A stretch of 64,000 bases of DNA, from assembly GCF_026013365.1 (NCBI RefSeq), contig NZ_JAPDOE010000002.1, positions 434,001 through 498,000 on the forward strand. Reading direction: 5' to 3'. A program made the position numbers and the translations under genes. The stretch is from Paenibacillus sp. LS1 (GTDB lineage: Bacteria; Bacillota; Bacilli; Paenibacillales; Paenibacillaceae). Below are positions 18,440 to 27,196 of the stretch, piece after piece. The notes under the pieces were generated by a model. It saw nothing but the letters and a program-made list of their open reading frames with translations, made no database searches and had not been told where the DNA came from. The number at the start of each line of letters is the position of its first letter. The first letter of the stretch is position 1.

Positions 18440-20493
18440 ACCTTCAAGTCCACCCCTTTATATCGTTCAGGACTATAGTCCGATGCCGTCATTTTCCGCT
18501 CTGCACCCGGTTCCTGGCCCACAGGCCACGGTTCCGCCTTGAAGGTTAGCAATTGATAGCCCAGCTTGTCCAATGCCTGATGGATTACCTCTCTTCCGCT
18601 CTCCAGGAGCGGTCCCATTCCTTCGCGATCATTCAATACACGCAGACTGACAATATTGTTAACCACATGTACATCTACCAGTGTAGGCCCAAGACTTTTC
18701 ATATCCAGATCGAACCATAGACGGCAGTTGGACGCATCCAGCTCTCCACGAGGTCCACGACGTGATTGAATCTGAACGGAAGCTGTCTCTTCCCCGTCCG
18801 GTCCAGTGATCGGAATAAACCAGTGCATCTGTGCAAACGTAGCACTGCGATCTGTCGTCAGCAATAACTGCTGACCTGTCAGAAATTGCACCGCTTGTCC
18901 GGCGGCATCCTTGAGCGCCGCCGGTGCACCGTCGCTGCTGGCAAGCTGCAGCAGCAAGCCCTTCAGCGTGTCCGCATTCGCCGGACTCGCCACATCCCCC
19001 ACGCGCGGCTGCGCTGCCGCGCCGTGAACGGCCTGCTGCTCGTGCTCCGCACCGAGCAGCTTCAGCACGCGCCCCACCCACGGGTCCCCCTCGTGGGTGA
19101 CAGGCGCGTGCACTGCCGCAGCTCCCGCAGGTGCTGCGGCACTACCGCCAGCCGGCGGCGCATCAGCGCCGGCTGGCAACGGCTGCGGCGCGCCTCCGGC
19201 AGCCGTAGCCGCCTGGCCGCCCTGCGATGCAGGGGCGGCCTGTGCTGCCGCACCAGGCTGTGCCGGTGCGGCAGTGGACGCGCTGCGCAAGGCGTCCAGC
19301 AGCGCCAGCAGCTTGGGCGCCAGCTGCGCTGCCGTAGGCGCTGCTGGCGCCGCCTGGCCTGCTGCGGACGGAGTCCCCGCAGCAGCAGGCGTTTCAGCGC
19401 GGCCGTCAGTCCGACCGGCCGCGCCTGCTTCAGGCTGGCCCGCACTTACACGGCCAGCCACTGATTCTGCCGCCGCCCCTGGTGTACCCGGGCGGCTCCC
19501 GGCTTGGCCCGCGTCAGCCCCGCGCGGGCTCTCTCCAGATATTCCGGTTCCAGACGGAATACCTGCGCCCCCTTTGCCAGCCGTTTCAACGTTGCTGGCA
19601 ACTGCCTTTGCCCCGGCTTCAGCATTTCCTGTTCCTCCGCCGGCCTGCAGGTTTCCTTTCACCGCATTAGCTGCATCCTCTGCCCCGACATCCGTCATAG
19701 ATACAGCTCCTGCCAATGCCGCTTGTCCTTGTTGCGTCGACAAAACAGGAGTTCCTGTTCCAGCCACCTGACGGCCATTACCCGATGTAGCCAACCCTTC
19801 TTCCATCTGCGCTGTATTCGGCAATACAGGCACACCAGCCACAACAGCTGGTTTCATAGCAGCCGATTGTTCTCCAGGCAATGCCGGTTTACCCGTTGTT
19901 TGAGTCAACATCGTTTCCAACTGATCAGCCAACCCGCTTAACAACTGATGCAGAGGGGGGCCAAACACCGTCTGATGTAATCCTTTTACCGTTTCCGCCG
20001 TAACCGGGAGACCACGCTGAAAAGCAATTCCCGTCGCCTGCACCCATTCTTCCACAGGTACCTGTGCAGGTTTAGCTGTCATCATATTTTGGACCATAGC
20101 CACATTATCCTTCGTTAGCGGCAATCCGCTACGCTGCATGGCAAGTAACAGTTCCCGATTCCCTTTCGTATCCGGCAGTCCTACATCCTTAAGCAGGTTG
20201 TTCAGCGAAGCTTGTGGCAGCTCAGCAAGTGTTCCCGCCATAGGTTTCATTACCGTTATGCCATTTTCACCTGGAGGCTGTACTTGAAGCAACGTGGTCT
20301 CACCCGGACGGAGTGGAGTCTCCAACTTGGCGCGCACCTGCACACCTTGAATCTGCAGAACTGCTTCTCCCCCATCATCGGATACACTAACGACGGAGCC
20401 ACGAACCACCTGACCCTCCTTTAATTCAAGCGGTTTGGCATTGCCGGGCTTACTATCCCCCATTAACCCCTTAATCATGGAACCGATATTCAA
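18436..20493 (-). CDS. FliK-like protein with disordered Ala/Gly/Pro-rich middle (YlqG type)
   Basis: A 685-residue protein. An N-terminal beta-rich part (VVRGSVVSVSDDGGEAVLQI, ETTLLQVQPPG) is followed by helical repeats of the type DVGLPDTKGNRELL / QRSGLPLTKDNVAMV. Residues about 210-480 are extremely Ala/Gly/Pro/Gln rich and encoded by very GC-rich DNA. The C-terminal 110 residues have the FliK hook-length-control pattern (LWFDLDMKSLGPTLVDVHVV, then ALDKLGYQLLTFKAEP). It lies 30 bases after rnhB and overlaps the FlhB-tail gene, forming a FliK/FlhB-like pair outside the main flagellar operon. B. subtilis YlqG is the positional counterpart. The longer low-complexity middle is likely to vary between strains. 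Confidence 0.8.
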   Translation of the reverse strand: MNIGSMIKGLMGDSKPGNAKPLELKEGQVVRGSVVSVSDDGGEAVLQIQGVQVRAKLETPLRPGETTLLQVQPPGENGITVMKPMAGTLAELPQASLNNLLKDVGLPDTKGNRELLLAMQRSGLPLTKDNVAMVQNMMTAKPAQVPVEEWVQATGIAFQRGLPVTAETVKGLHQTVFGPPLHQLLSGLADQLETMLTQTTGKPALPGEQSAAMKPAVVAGVPVLPNTAQMEEGLATSGNGRQVAGTGTPVLSTQQGQAALAGAVSMTDVGAEDAANAVKGNLQAGGGTGNAEAGAKAVASNVETAGKGGAGIPSGTGISGESPRGADAGQAGSRPGTPGAAAESVAGRVSAGQPEAGAAGRTDGRAETPAAAGTPSAAGQAAPAAPTAAQLAPKLLALLDALRSASTAAPAQPGAAAQAAPASQGGQAATAAGGAPQPLPAGADAPPAGGSAAAPAGAAAVHAPVTHEGDPWVGRVLKLLGAEHEQQAVHGAAAQPRVGDVASPANADTLKGLLLQLASSDGAPAALKDAAGQAVQFLTGQQLLLTTDRSATFAQMHWFIPITGPDGEETASVQIQSRRGPRGELDASNCRLWFDLDMKSLGPTLVDVHVVNNIVSLRVLNDREGMGPLLESGREVIHQALDKLGYQLLTFKAEPWPVGQEPGAERKMTASDYSPERYKGVDLKV

Positions 20494-20523
20494 ATCTCTC
20501 CCCCTCCTTCCTTCAAGCCTCTG

Positions 20524-21234
20524 TTAGAACAAAGATTGCTGCTCTCCAAGCAGATTGCCCAGAAAACTGCGCCGATGCATCGGGGTTGCCCCCAACGCCA
20601 TAATTTGCTCCCGATGAACTTTTGTTGCATATCCTTTATGTATCGACAGACCATATTCCGGATATAACGTATCCCATTCTTCCTTACACAGCCGATCTCG
20701 TGTTACCTTGGCAATAATAGATGCCGCTGCGATCGATTGACTATTGGCGTCACCTTTAATAATGGACAGTTGAGGTACATTCACATCCACCTTCTCAGCA
20801 TCCACCAGCATATAATCAGGAGCTTCTCCCAATGCTTCAACCGCACGTTTCATCGCGAGTCTCGCAGCCTGTTTAATATTAAGCCGGTCAATCGTCTCTG
20901 CATCCGCATACCCGATACCTACCGCCAGCGCTTTTTCCATAATGACGTCATAAAGTGCATCACGTTTTTTCTCCGTTAATTTTTTGGAGTCATTCACACC
21001 TTCCAGAATGAGATCCTTCGGTAAAATAACCGCCGCCGCAACAACATCCCCAAACAGACATCCCCGTCCTACCTCATCAATACCAGCAATACGTTCAAAT
21101 CCACTGTCCCAATACTCCCGCTCGTAGAGTAAAAGGTCTCGAGGTTCACTGGCTTCTTTTTTCTTCTTCGATCCAACCGGGGTATCCAGTAGATTTAACC
21201 CGATCTCTTCATTATTTTCAACCATAACGCTCAT
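20524..21234 (-). CDS. rnhB: Ribonuclease HII
   Basis: A 236-residue RNase HII. The first catalytic Asp-Glu is in IAGIDEVGRG and a later Asp in YMLVDAEKV; IIKGDANSQSIAAASIIAKV is typical. It removes RNA from RNA/DNA hybrids and single misincorporated ribonucleotides. Two motifs are atypical: the usual GPLAGPVVAAAV reads GCLFGDVVAAAV, and HKGYGT reads HKGYAT. The catalytic residues appear intact, so activity is expected. The 45-residue N-terminal extension includes a KKKKEASE stretch. It heads the unit containing the FliK-like gene, the FlhB-tail gene and yraN. Confidence 0.93.
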   Translation of the reverse strand: MSVMVENNEEIGLNLLDTPVGSKKKKEASEPRDLLLYEREYWDSGFERIAGIDEVGRGCLFGDVVAAAVILPKDLILEGVNDSKKLTEKKRDALYDVIMEKALAVGIGYADAETIDRLNIKQAARLAMKRAVEALGEAPDYMLVDAEKVDVNVPQLSIIKGDANSQSIAAASIIAKVTRDRLCKEEWDTLYPEYGLSIHKGYATKVHREQIMALGATPMHRRSFLGNLLGEQQSLF

Positions 21235-21688
21235 CTCCTCTACCCACGCTTCTTCAGCATGCGTATCACTTACAACTTTTTATAATATAGACGTAGATCT
21301 TCTGTCTTTGTTCTGTACAACCTGTGTCTCTCAGCAAATACTTTCCTTGAGGTTTACAATAATAAAGATAGTGATGTCTTCATTTATCGGTATTTGATGG
21401 TTAAAATTGAATATATCAGACCTCGTCTAATCTAAATTGCACCACCATTTATCATAGCACGATTTTGACACACCTGATATATAGGTCAGCCAATTCCATT
21501 AAGCGTACTGTTCTTCAATCCTCTTCCATTTTTATCGTTTTCAACGCATATTGCGGTTCTACTTCCGCATTTTTATACACAAAAAACGACCGCTCCCGGT
21601 AATCCGGTAACGGCCGCTTCTTTCGGCACTTGTATATATGAAATGAACAGATGAGGATGGTGATCTTCATCGTGTAGAGTCCATTTTT
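21235..21688. other. Intergenic region upstream of rnhB
   Basis: 454 bases with no credible gene. The right part holds the lepB-rbgA terminator; the left part must hold the rnhB promoter, which was not assigned. Confidence 0.6.
21582..21616 (-). terminator. Terminator of lepB-rbgA
   Basis: CGGCCGTTACCGG pairs with CCGGGAGCGGTCG across a short ATTA loop (minus strand), followed by TTTTTTG. Located about 75 bases after rbgA. Confidence 0.85.
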
Positions 21689-22552
21689 TTAATAAGGAGC
21701 TTCCATGGAGAAACGTCCCATTTTACCCGCTCGCAGTTCTCGCAGAAATGCTCGCGATGCCTTTTCCAGATCAATGCGTCCACCGCTTACAACACAACCA
21801 CGGACACGGCCAACTTGTTCCATAATCGCAATAACACTGTCTGAATCATCTGCATCCTTGGAGAACTCCTGAAGTCCGTATCTCTCTTCCAGGGCGTCCC
21901 AGTAATAACGCATCAGGTAGCTGATTCCAAAAAAGGCGATATCCTCTGCATTCAGAATTTCCTCTTTAATCGCACCTGTTACGGCAAGACGATAACCTAC
22001 ATTTTGATCTTCGAACTTGGGCCAAAGAATACCTGGAGTATCCAACAGCTCCATTTCTTTGCCTACCTTAATCCACTGCTGCCCCTTCGTCACACCAGGA
22101 CGATCTCCTGTTAACGCAATACTCCGTCCAGCCAGTCGGTTAATCAGTGTTGATTTACCAACATTCGGAATACCCACAATCAATCCGCGAACTGCACGAG
22201 GGTTAATTCCTTTGGCAATTTGACGATCAATTTTTTCTTTCAGAAGAAGCTTCGCCTGTACCGGAATGTCTTTAACATTGGTGCCTGTCGAGGCATCCAC
22301 AGGAAAGGCGGTAATTCCCTCTTTTTTGAAATATTCAATCCACTCTTGCGTCACTTTGGCATCTGCCAAATCCGACTTGTTCAACAAAATCATCCGGGGT
22401 TTATCCAGCAATATTTCGTCAATCATCGGATTACGGCTGGAGACAGGCAGACGGGCATCCAACAGTTCGATGACCACGTCGATGAGCTTTAACTTATCCT
22501 GAATCTGGCGTCTGGCTCGAGTCATATGACCTGGAAACCATTGTATCGTCAC
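21689..22552 (-). CDS. rbgA: Ribosome biogenesis GTPase RbgA (YlqF)
   Basis: A 287-residue circularly permuted GTPase. The N-terminal [17 protein letters not shown] is the RbgA signature; G4 NKSDLAD comes first, then G1 [17 protein letters not shown]2/G3 with [12 protein letters not shown] and [10 protein letters not shown]. It is needed for late 50S subunit assembly at the L16/L6 region. Length and motifs are standard. It follows lepB by 30 bases and so forms a two-gene unit with it, as in several Firmicutes. Confidence 0.97.
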   Translation of the reverse strand: MTIQWFPGHMTRARRQIQDKLKLIDVVIELLDARLPVSSRNPMIDEILLDKPRMILLNKSDLADAKVTQEWIEYFKKEGITAFPVDASTGTNVKDIPVQAKLLLKEKIDRQIAKGINPRAVRGLIVGIPNVGKSTLINRLAGRSIALTGDRPGVTKGQQWIKVGKEMELLDTPGILWPKFEDQNVGYRLAVTGAIKEEILNAEDIAFFGISYLMRYYWDALEERYGLQEFSKDADDSDSVIAIMEQVGRVRGCVVSGGRIDLEKASRAFLRELRAGKMGRFSMEAPY

Positions 22553-22582
22553 CTTGTCTTCACCTCATTATTTACTTCAATT

Positions 22583-23203
22583 TCAGTGGTTGATCCACTT
22601 GATCTCACCGATCGGCCAGAAAATAACATCTGCACGACCAATAATATCTTCTAACGAAACATAACCGATCATACGGCTGTCTGTACTATTTGGACGGTTG
22701 TCTCCCATAACAAACACATGACCTGCCGGCACTTTGCCATCAGGGAACTGCTCATTCGGGAAATCCTTCACGTTATATGTTCCACCATTTGCTTCAGCTG
22801 CATCAATGGCTCCTTGAATATACGTTTCATCAACCTTTTTACCGTTAACCATCACGGTATCGTCCTGAACCTCCACCGTATCGCCTTCTACAGCAATTAC
22901 ACGTTTAATGAAATCTCGACCTTCGGTTGGTACGTGGAAGACGATAACCTCACCGCGTTTCGGTTCTCTGATATCATATAAGATTTCGTTGACGATCACA
23001 CGTTCACCTGTTTCAAAGTTCGGCTGCATGGACGGTCCGTCCACAACAAACGGTTTGAAGAGCAACCACCGAATCAGAATAACGAGAACTAATGCGATAA
23101 CGATGGCTTTAAGCCATTCAACAATTTCATTTTTAGCTTTTTTGGATCGACTGTCTTTCTCTTCGGCAGGATTGCCCCGGTCATGTTGAACTTCTTGTTC
23201 CAT
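22583..23203 (-). CDS. lepB: Type I signal peptidase (SipS/LepB family)
   Basis: A 206-residue enzyme. One N-terminal membrane helix (IVIALVLVILIRWLLF, about residues 33-48) leads to the catalytic Ser in VDGPSMQPNFETGERVIVN and the catalytic Lys in GRDFIKRVIAVEGD, then GHVFVMGDNRPNSTDSR. It cleaves signal peptides on the outer face of the membrane. The cytosolic head before the helix is unusually charged (RGNPAEEKDSRSKKAKNE). It lies between rplS and rbgA, the conserved Firmicute context. Confidence 0.96.
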   Translation of the reverse strand: MEQEVQHDRGNPAEEKDSRSKKAKNEIVEWLKAIVIALVLVILIRWLLFKPFVVDGPSMQPNFETGERVIVNEILYDIREPKRGEVIVFHVPTEGRDFIKRVIAVEGDTVEVQDDTVMVNGKKVDETYIQGAIDAAEANGGTYNVKDFPNEQFPDGKVPAGHVFVMGDNRPNSTDSRMIGYVSLEDIIGRADVIFWPIGEIKWINH

Positions 23204-23377
23204 TCAAGATCTTCCTCTCTTCACAGTACATGTTTATAGCAGTACACACATCCAGCATTCTGCATCGATCCAACCAATCTCTCATGGGATGGATACAAAA
23301 TATTCACATCAGTTATGTAATCTTTCTCCAAGCATTACAGTACATTTAATCCACAATTCAAATGCCTTCAAGAGGTT

Positions 23378-23413
23378 GTTCAAAAAGTCGGTACTGAAAC
23401 CGGTCTTTTGAAC
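23378..23413. repeat. Inverted repeat downstream of rplS
   Basis: GTTCAAAAAGTCGGT and ACCGGTCTTTTGAAC form a near-perfect stem around CTGAA. It has no adjacent T-run and lies beyond the rplS terminator. The flanking word GAGGTTGTTCAAAAAGTC looks like a dispersed Firmicute repeat end, but only one copy was found here. Confidence 0.45.
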
Positions 23414-23513
23414 ACACACTTCAATAACTGATTTTACAAGCCTCCCGGACTATTCAACGCATGTGTTGCCATACCATTTTACTCGGAAGTGTACCTCCGG
23501 TTCAACTTTTCCC

Positions 23514-23548
23514 GGACAAAAACGAAAAGGGCTTGTCTCCAAGCCCTT
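23514..23548 (-). terminator. Terminator of rplS
   Basis: AAGGGCTTG / CAAGCCCTT hairpin with a three-base loop; on the minus strand it is followed by TTCGTTTTTG. It starts 17 bases after the rplS stop. Confidence 0.9.
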
Positions 23549-23564
23549 CCCGGTATCCGTTATA

Positions 23565-23906
23565 TTAACGAATTTCTTTAATTCTCGCTGCTTTACCGCG
23601 TAGTTCACGAAGATAATAAAGCTTCGCACGACGCACTTTACCACGGCGAGCCACTTCGATTCTATCGATTTTTGGGGAATGAAGCGGGAAAGCTCTTTCC
23701 ACACCTACACCGTAAGAAATTTTACGAACTGTAAAAGTCTCACTGATTCCACCACCACGGCGTTTAATCACAACACCTTCGAACAATTGGATACGCTCGC
23801 GAGTTCCCTCGATTACCTTAACGTGCACTTTCAAAGTGTCACCAGGACGAAAACTCGGAAGATCCTTGCGAAGTTGTTCTTGTGTAATCGCTTGAACGAT
23901 ATTCAT
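23565..23906 (-). CDS. rplS: 50S ribosomal protein L19
   Basis: A 113-residue L19: [56 protein letters not shown], then [20 protein letters not shown]. It lies at the 30S/50S interface. The ATG follows GGAAGGAGGGAGTCATAG. It is a single-gene unit with its own terminator and a long leader (23907-24020) that may be autoregulatory. Confidence 0.98.
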   Translation of the reverse strand: MNIVQAITQEQLRKDLPSFRPGDTLKVHVKVIEGTRERIQLFEGVVIKRRGGGISETFTVRKISYGVGVERAFPLHSPKIDRIEVARRGKVRRAKLYYLRELRGKAARIKEIR

Positions 23907-24010
23907 CTATGACTCCCTCCTTCCGTACAGGCGTTCATACTTCTTCCAGAGATCACCTTGTCTCCTTCATTATCCATAGAGGACCGCCGTATTCCACATA
24001 ACAGACTTAT
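23907..24010 (-). promoter_or_regulatory. rplS 5' leader, candidate L19 autoregulatory element
   Basis: On the minus strand the leader starts around ACGGCG and returns with CGCCTGT just before the ribosome site, enclosing purine-rich words (AAGGAGACAAGG, GATCTCTGGAAG). Bacilli carry a known L19 leader RNA at this position; the fold here was judged by eye only, and the motif sequence was not matched in detail. Confidence 0.35.
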
Positions 24011-24255
24011 TGTATCACGCAGCATATCAAAACACAAGAGAAATTAAACAAAATGCCTATTGTTCAATCTGCTGCTTTGAAACTCATCCATCACAATGTA
24101 GACTTCATTCTAAAATACCTTCTCCCACCTGGCAATTTATGAACACTCTCTTGGGCAAGTCAACCGAATACAGGAAAAGATACTGTAACCTCCCGTATAG
24201 AAATATCGTCTATGATATAACTTAATGACCACTTTAAAGGAGAACCCCAAGACTC

Positions 24256-25221
24256 ATGAAATATTGGAAAAAGATCACGCTTGCTGTACTCGCCATGCTC
24301 ACATGCTCCATTACACTATATGCCTATGCCGTAACTCATCCGACGAATGCCATGTCACACAAAGCCTGTACCTCCTGGAATATGGTCAAAGGTAAAGCAT
24401 TCCAACTATCACACACTGACTTCTCTAGCCAATCTACGCTGGATCGTTCTACCTTTAAGATTGAACAAGGTACAGCTACCGAAGTGCCTGTACTGATGTA
24501 TCATTACATAGAGCCCAAACTGAACAATCACGAGACAGGTAATAAATCCATCATTAATCTGGAGGATTTCGAGCAAAATATGAAATACCTGCACGATGAA
24601 GGTTATCGTACGATTACACTGGATCAGCTCGAACAGTATGTTAACGGGAAGATCTCCCTGCCACAAAAGTCCATTGTAATTACCTTTGATGATGGATACC
24701 AGAACAATTATACGTTAGCTTACCCTGTGCTCCAGAAATATAATTTCCACGCCTCGCTATTTGTCATAGGCAGTAAAATTCAGGATCAACCTTCGGTATT
24801 TGATCCCGCCATTAACAGTTTCATCTCCAAGCCAGAGATGCAGGCGGCAACTGACGTATTTGAATTCAACAGCCATACCTATAACCTGCATCACAAGGGA
24901 TTCATGCGCTGTGGTAACAGTGTGCCTGTCGGTCTGGACATTAGTCTTCTGGATGATGATATCCAGCAAATGAAGCAATCTGGGATAGACACACCTTACC
25001 TGGCTTATCCTTTTGGTTATACCAGTACACAGATGATCTACAAGTTACAGCAACATGGTTATCGTATGGCATTTACCGTAAAGTCCGGATTTGTGCATCC
25101 AGGAGATCAACCCATGAAACTACCTCGCTTGACGGTCACGACAGGTACCGACCTGGCGTCCTTGCTTCAGCCCGAATCCAGTCCGCAGAATGAATTCCCT
25201 GCATCGGAGAATGACCAGTGA
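24256..25221 (+). CDS. Secreted polysaccharide deacetylase (NodB/CE4 domain)
   Basis: A 321-residue protein with a signal peptide (KKITLAVLAMLTCSITLYAYA) and a CE4 domain from VPVLMYHYIEPK onward: motif 1 ITFDDGYQNNY with the catalytic base and metal Asp, motif 2 FNSHTYNLHH with metal His residues, and later LAYPFGYTS and motif 5 LPRLTVTTG. It should remove acetyl groups from N-acetylglucosamine in peptidoglycan, chitin or an exopolysaccharide. AAAGGAG lies about 13 bases before the ATG. It converges with the FG-GAP gene with only three bases between the stop codons and no clear terminator between them. Confidence 0.9.
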   Translation: MKYWKKITLAVLAMLTCSITLYAYAVTHPTNAMSHKACTSWNMVKGKAFQLSHTDFSSQSTLDRSTFKIEQGTATEVPVLMYHYIEPKLNNHETGNKSIINLEDFEQNMKYLHDEGYRTITLDQLEQYVNGKISLPQKSIVITFDDGYQNNYTLAYPVLQKYNFHASLFVIGSKIQDQPSVFDPAINSFISKPEMQAATDVFEFNSHTYNLHHKGFMRCGNSVPVGLDISLLDDDIQQMKQSGIDTPYLAYPFGYTSTQMIYKLQQHGYRMAFTVKSGFVHPGDQPMKLPRLTVTTGTDLASLLQPESSPQNEFPASENDQ

Positions 25222-25224
25222 AAC

Positions 25225-26472
25225 CTAGAGTTTAACTTCACCGCCTGGATACAGAGTCGAGCTATACAGCCTTTTAAGCTGTGGCTTGGCTCTTTTTGCA
25301 TCTAGTAGTGATAATGTCATCGGAGAATTGGCGTAAACCACCGCTTCCTGTGCATCATAGATAATGATCTGTTCTTTCCCCGTCTGAACCAGGTCTGCAT
25401 GCACTGCATATCCCTCTTTCGTGAATTGAGTAACCGTTTTCATATCTCCATCTACCAAAGAAGGCAACACATCTCCACCTCGGCGATACGCCAAAATATA
25501 ATCAAGTCCACCTTCATCCCAGTTACATACAGACTCTATAATCGTTAACCATCCACGAGTCGTGCGATTTTCTTTCCATATTTCTTTTCCTTCACTATCC
25601 AGCATGAACATTCCATCCTTACCGTTCTCATCCCCCCGGACAATCCGGTCCAAACCTGCAACCTGTAAACCTTCCATTCCAGTACAAAAATGGCCCAGCG
25701 CAATATGCTGTGATTCAATCGAATCTTCATAACGCCATTTCTCATTACCATAGCGGTCCATCATGACCGTGACACTGCCACCAATGACAACCTCGATTTG
25801 CCCATCGCCGTCAACATCTCCAAACCATATACAATCGGCATGATCATCAAGATTCTGACAAGACCATAACAACGTCCCATCATGATCCAGCATGTCATAT
25901 CCGGCCATCACTTCATCCTTACCATCTCCATCGATATCATATACCCATGGAAAATGTCCCGGATTCCCTTCATGCTTCCATAACAAATTAAAATCATGGT
26001 CAAGTGCCCATAACGTCTTATAACGGTCTTTCAGTATAATGTCCATTTTCTGCTGGTTACCCGTCAGATTGGCGAGAATAATGCAGTCATGTGCTTCATC
26101 ATCTGGCAGATCACGTGTTTCTTTAATCTCTCCAGTCTCGCCATCCAGCACGAGGAATCGTTTATCCATGACACACAATACTTCATTATTTCCGTCACCA
26201 TCCCAATCTGCGATCTGAGCGGGATAGTCTGAGCCCGGACCCCCTGCATCGGGATCAGGCGTTCCCACCTGCCATAGTAATGTTCCTTCCAGATCAAACG
26301 CAGTCAAACAGCATACTTGATGCGGAACATACCGATCGTCTATGCCCCCATCTGCCTGTACCAGCAACATCTCAAGTCTGCCGTCCCCATTCAGATCTCC
26401 CAAAAGCATTTTGCACCGTTCTCCGGCCTGGCTAATATCTACTCTGGCGATTTCATAAGGCTGATGATTCAT
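25225..26472 (-). CDS. FG-GAP/VCBS-type beta-propeller protein without signal peptide
   Basis: A 415-residue repeat protein. Calcium-binding D-x-D/N-G-D-G loops recur: LGDLNGDGRLEML, IADWDGDGNNEVLC, VYDIDGDGKDEVMAG, FGDVDGDGQIEVVIGG. This indicates an FG-GAP/VCBS propeller, as in integrin-like domains and rhamnogalacturonan lyases. No catalytic domain or export signal is seen from the chosen ATG (26470-26472), which has a strong GAGGAGGAAGG site; a TTG extension of 11 codons adds no signal either. Such propellers are usually extracellular, so a leaderless one is odd. Function unknown; it may be cytoplasmic and carbohydrate-related. Confidence 0.75.
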   Translation of the reverse strand: MNHQPYEIARVDISQAGERCKMLLGDLNGDGRLEMLLVQADGGIDDRYVPHQVCCLTAFDLEGTLLWQVGTPDPDAGGPGSDYPAQIADWDGDGNNEVLCVMDKRFLVLDGETGEIKETRDLPDDEAHDCIILANLTGNQQKMDIILKDRYKTLWALDHDFNLLWKHEGNPGHFPWVYDIDGDGKDEVMAGYDMLDHDGTLLWSCQNLDDHADCIWFGDVDGDGQIEVVIGGSVTVMMDRYGNEKWRYEDSIESQHIALGHFCTGMEGLQVAGLDRIVRGDENGKDGMFMLDSEGKEIWKENRTTRGWLTIIESVCNWDEGGLDYILAYRRGGDVLPSLVDGDMKTVTQFTKEGYAVHADLVQTGKEQIIIYDAQEAVVYANSPMTLSLLDAKRAKPQLKRLYSSTLYPGGEVKL

Positions 26473-26628
26473 AACCTTCCTCCTCAGCGTATCGTTATTA
26501 TTCAAATCCAGCTGAGTTCACCATAAAGAAAACCCCTTATTTTTACAACCCTATTATGTGCTCATGCAAAAATGTTCAAAGCTGCAAAAAAGTACCTCGG
26601 TCAACAATAACCCATTAAAACGAATGAT

Positions 26629-27003
26629 TTATACCCACTCTAAGAACTCAAGACGATTGCCAAAAGGATCATTTATATAGAAACGTCGTACACCTTCATC
26701 TACCCTTGCTTCGTCATCGACAATATGAATATGGTTATAATTCAGATGATCACGCAACTGATCCAAATGCTGTACATGAAATGCCGGATGAGCTTTTGTA
26801 GCGGGAATGAAATTTTTTTGTACGCCAATATGCACTTGGTGTCTGCCACACTCAAACCATACACCACCCCGTTTTCTCAGAATTTCAGGTTTGGGAATCT
26901 CCGTCCAGCCCAGTACTTTATTGAAAAAATGACGCGCCTCCGCCTCACAACCTTCTGGTGCTGCTAGCTGAATATGATCAAGACCAATAATATTGTAAGT
27001 CAT
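26629..27003 (-). CDS. VOC/glyoxalase-bleomycin resistance fold protein
   Basis: A 124-residue single-domain vicinal-oxygen-chelate protein. It starts IIGLDHIQLAAPEG, has GGVWFECGRHQVHIGV in the middle and ends RRFYINDPFGNRLEFLEW. Metal ligand candidates are His in DHIQLA, His in HQVHIGV and Glu in LEFLEW, as in the fold. Family members include glyoxalases, dioxygenases and drug-binding proteins; substrate cannot be inferred. It is a monocistronic gene just downstream of the trmD terminator. Confidence 0.85.
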   Translation of the reverse strand: MTYNIIGLDHIQLAAPEGCEAEARHFFNKVLGWTEIPKPEILRKRGGVWFECGRHQVHIGVQKNFIPATKAHPAFHVQHLDQLRDHLNYNHIHIVDDEARVDEGVRRFYINDPFGNRLEFLEWV

Positions 27004-27104
27004 TCATACACCGCCTTTTGTTTCATTTGATGAAACTATGTTTTAAATTATATTTCCATTTTATAGGATGGACCAATCGAAATCCAGCTTTCTTCTTACA
27101 ATAA

Positions 27105-27140
27105 AAACAAAAAAGCCAACCTGTGGTATCAAGGTTAGCT
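27105..27140 (-). terminator. Terminator of the ylxM-ffh-...-trmD operon
   Basis: AGCTAACCT / AGGTTGGCT hairpin on the minus strand followed by TTTTTTGTTTTTA, about 60 bases after trmD. Confidence 0.88.
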
Positions 27141-27196
27141 TGCTTTTCGAACTCTATGAAAAAAAATATACTTACGTATTTATACGATGCATATAT

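Noticed and set aside
19097..19771. Ala/Pro-rich 224-codon plus-strand frame
   Set aside because: It is the reverse of the GC-rich disordered middle of the FliK-like gene; high GC removes stop codons from all frames.
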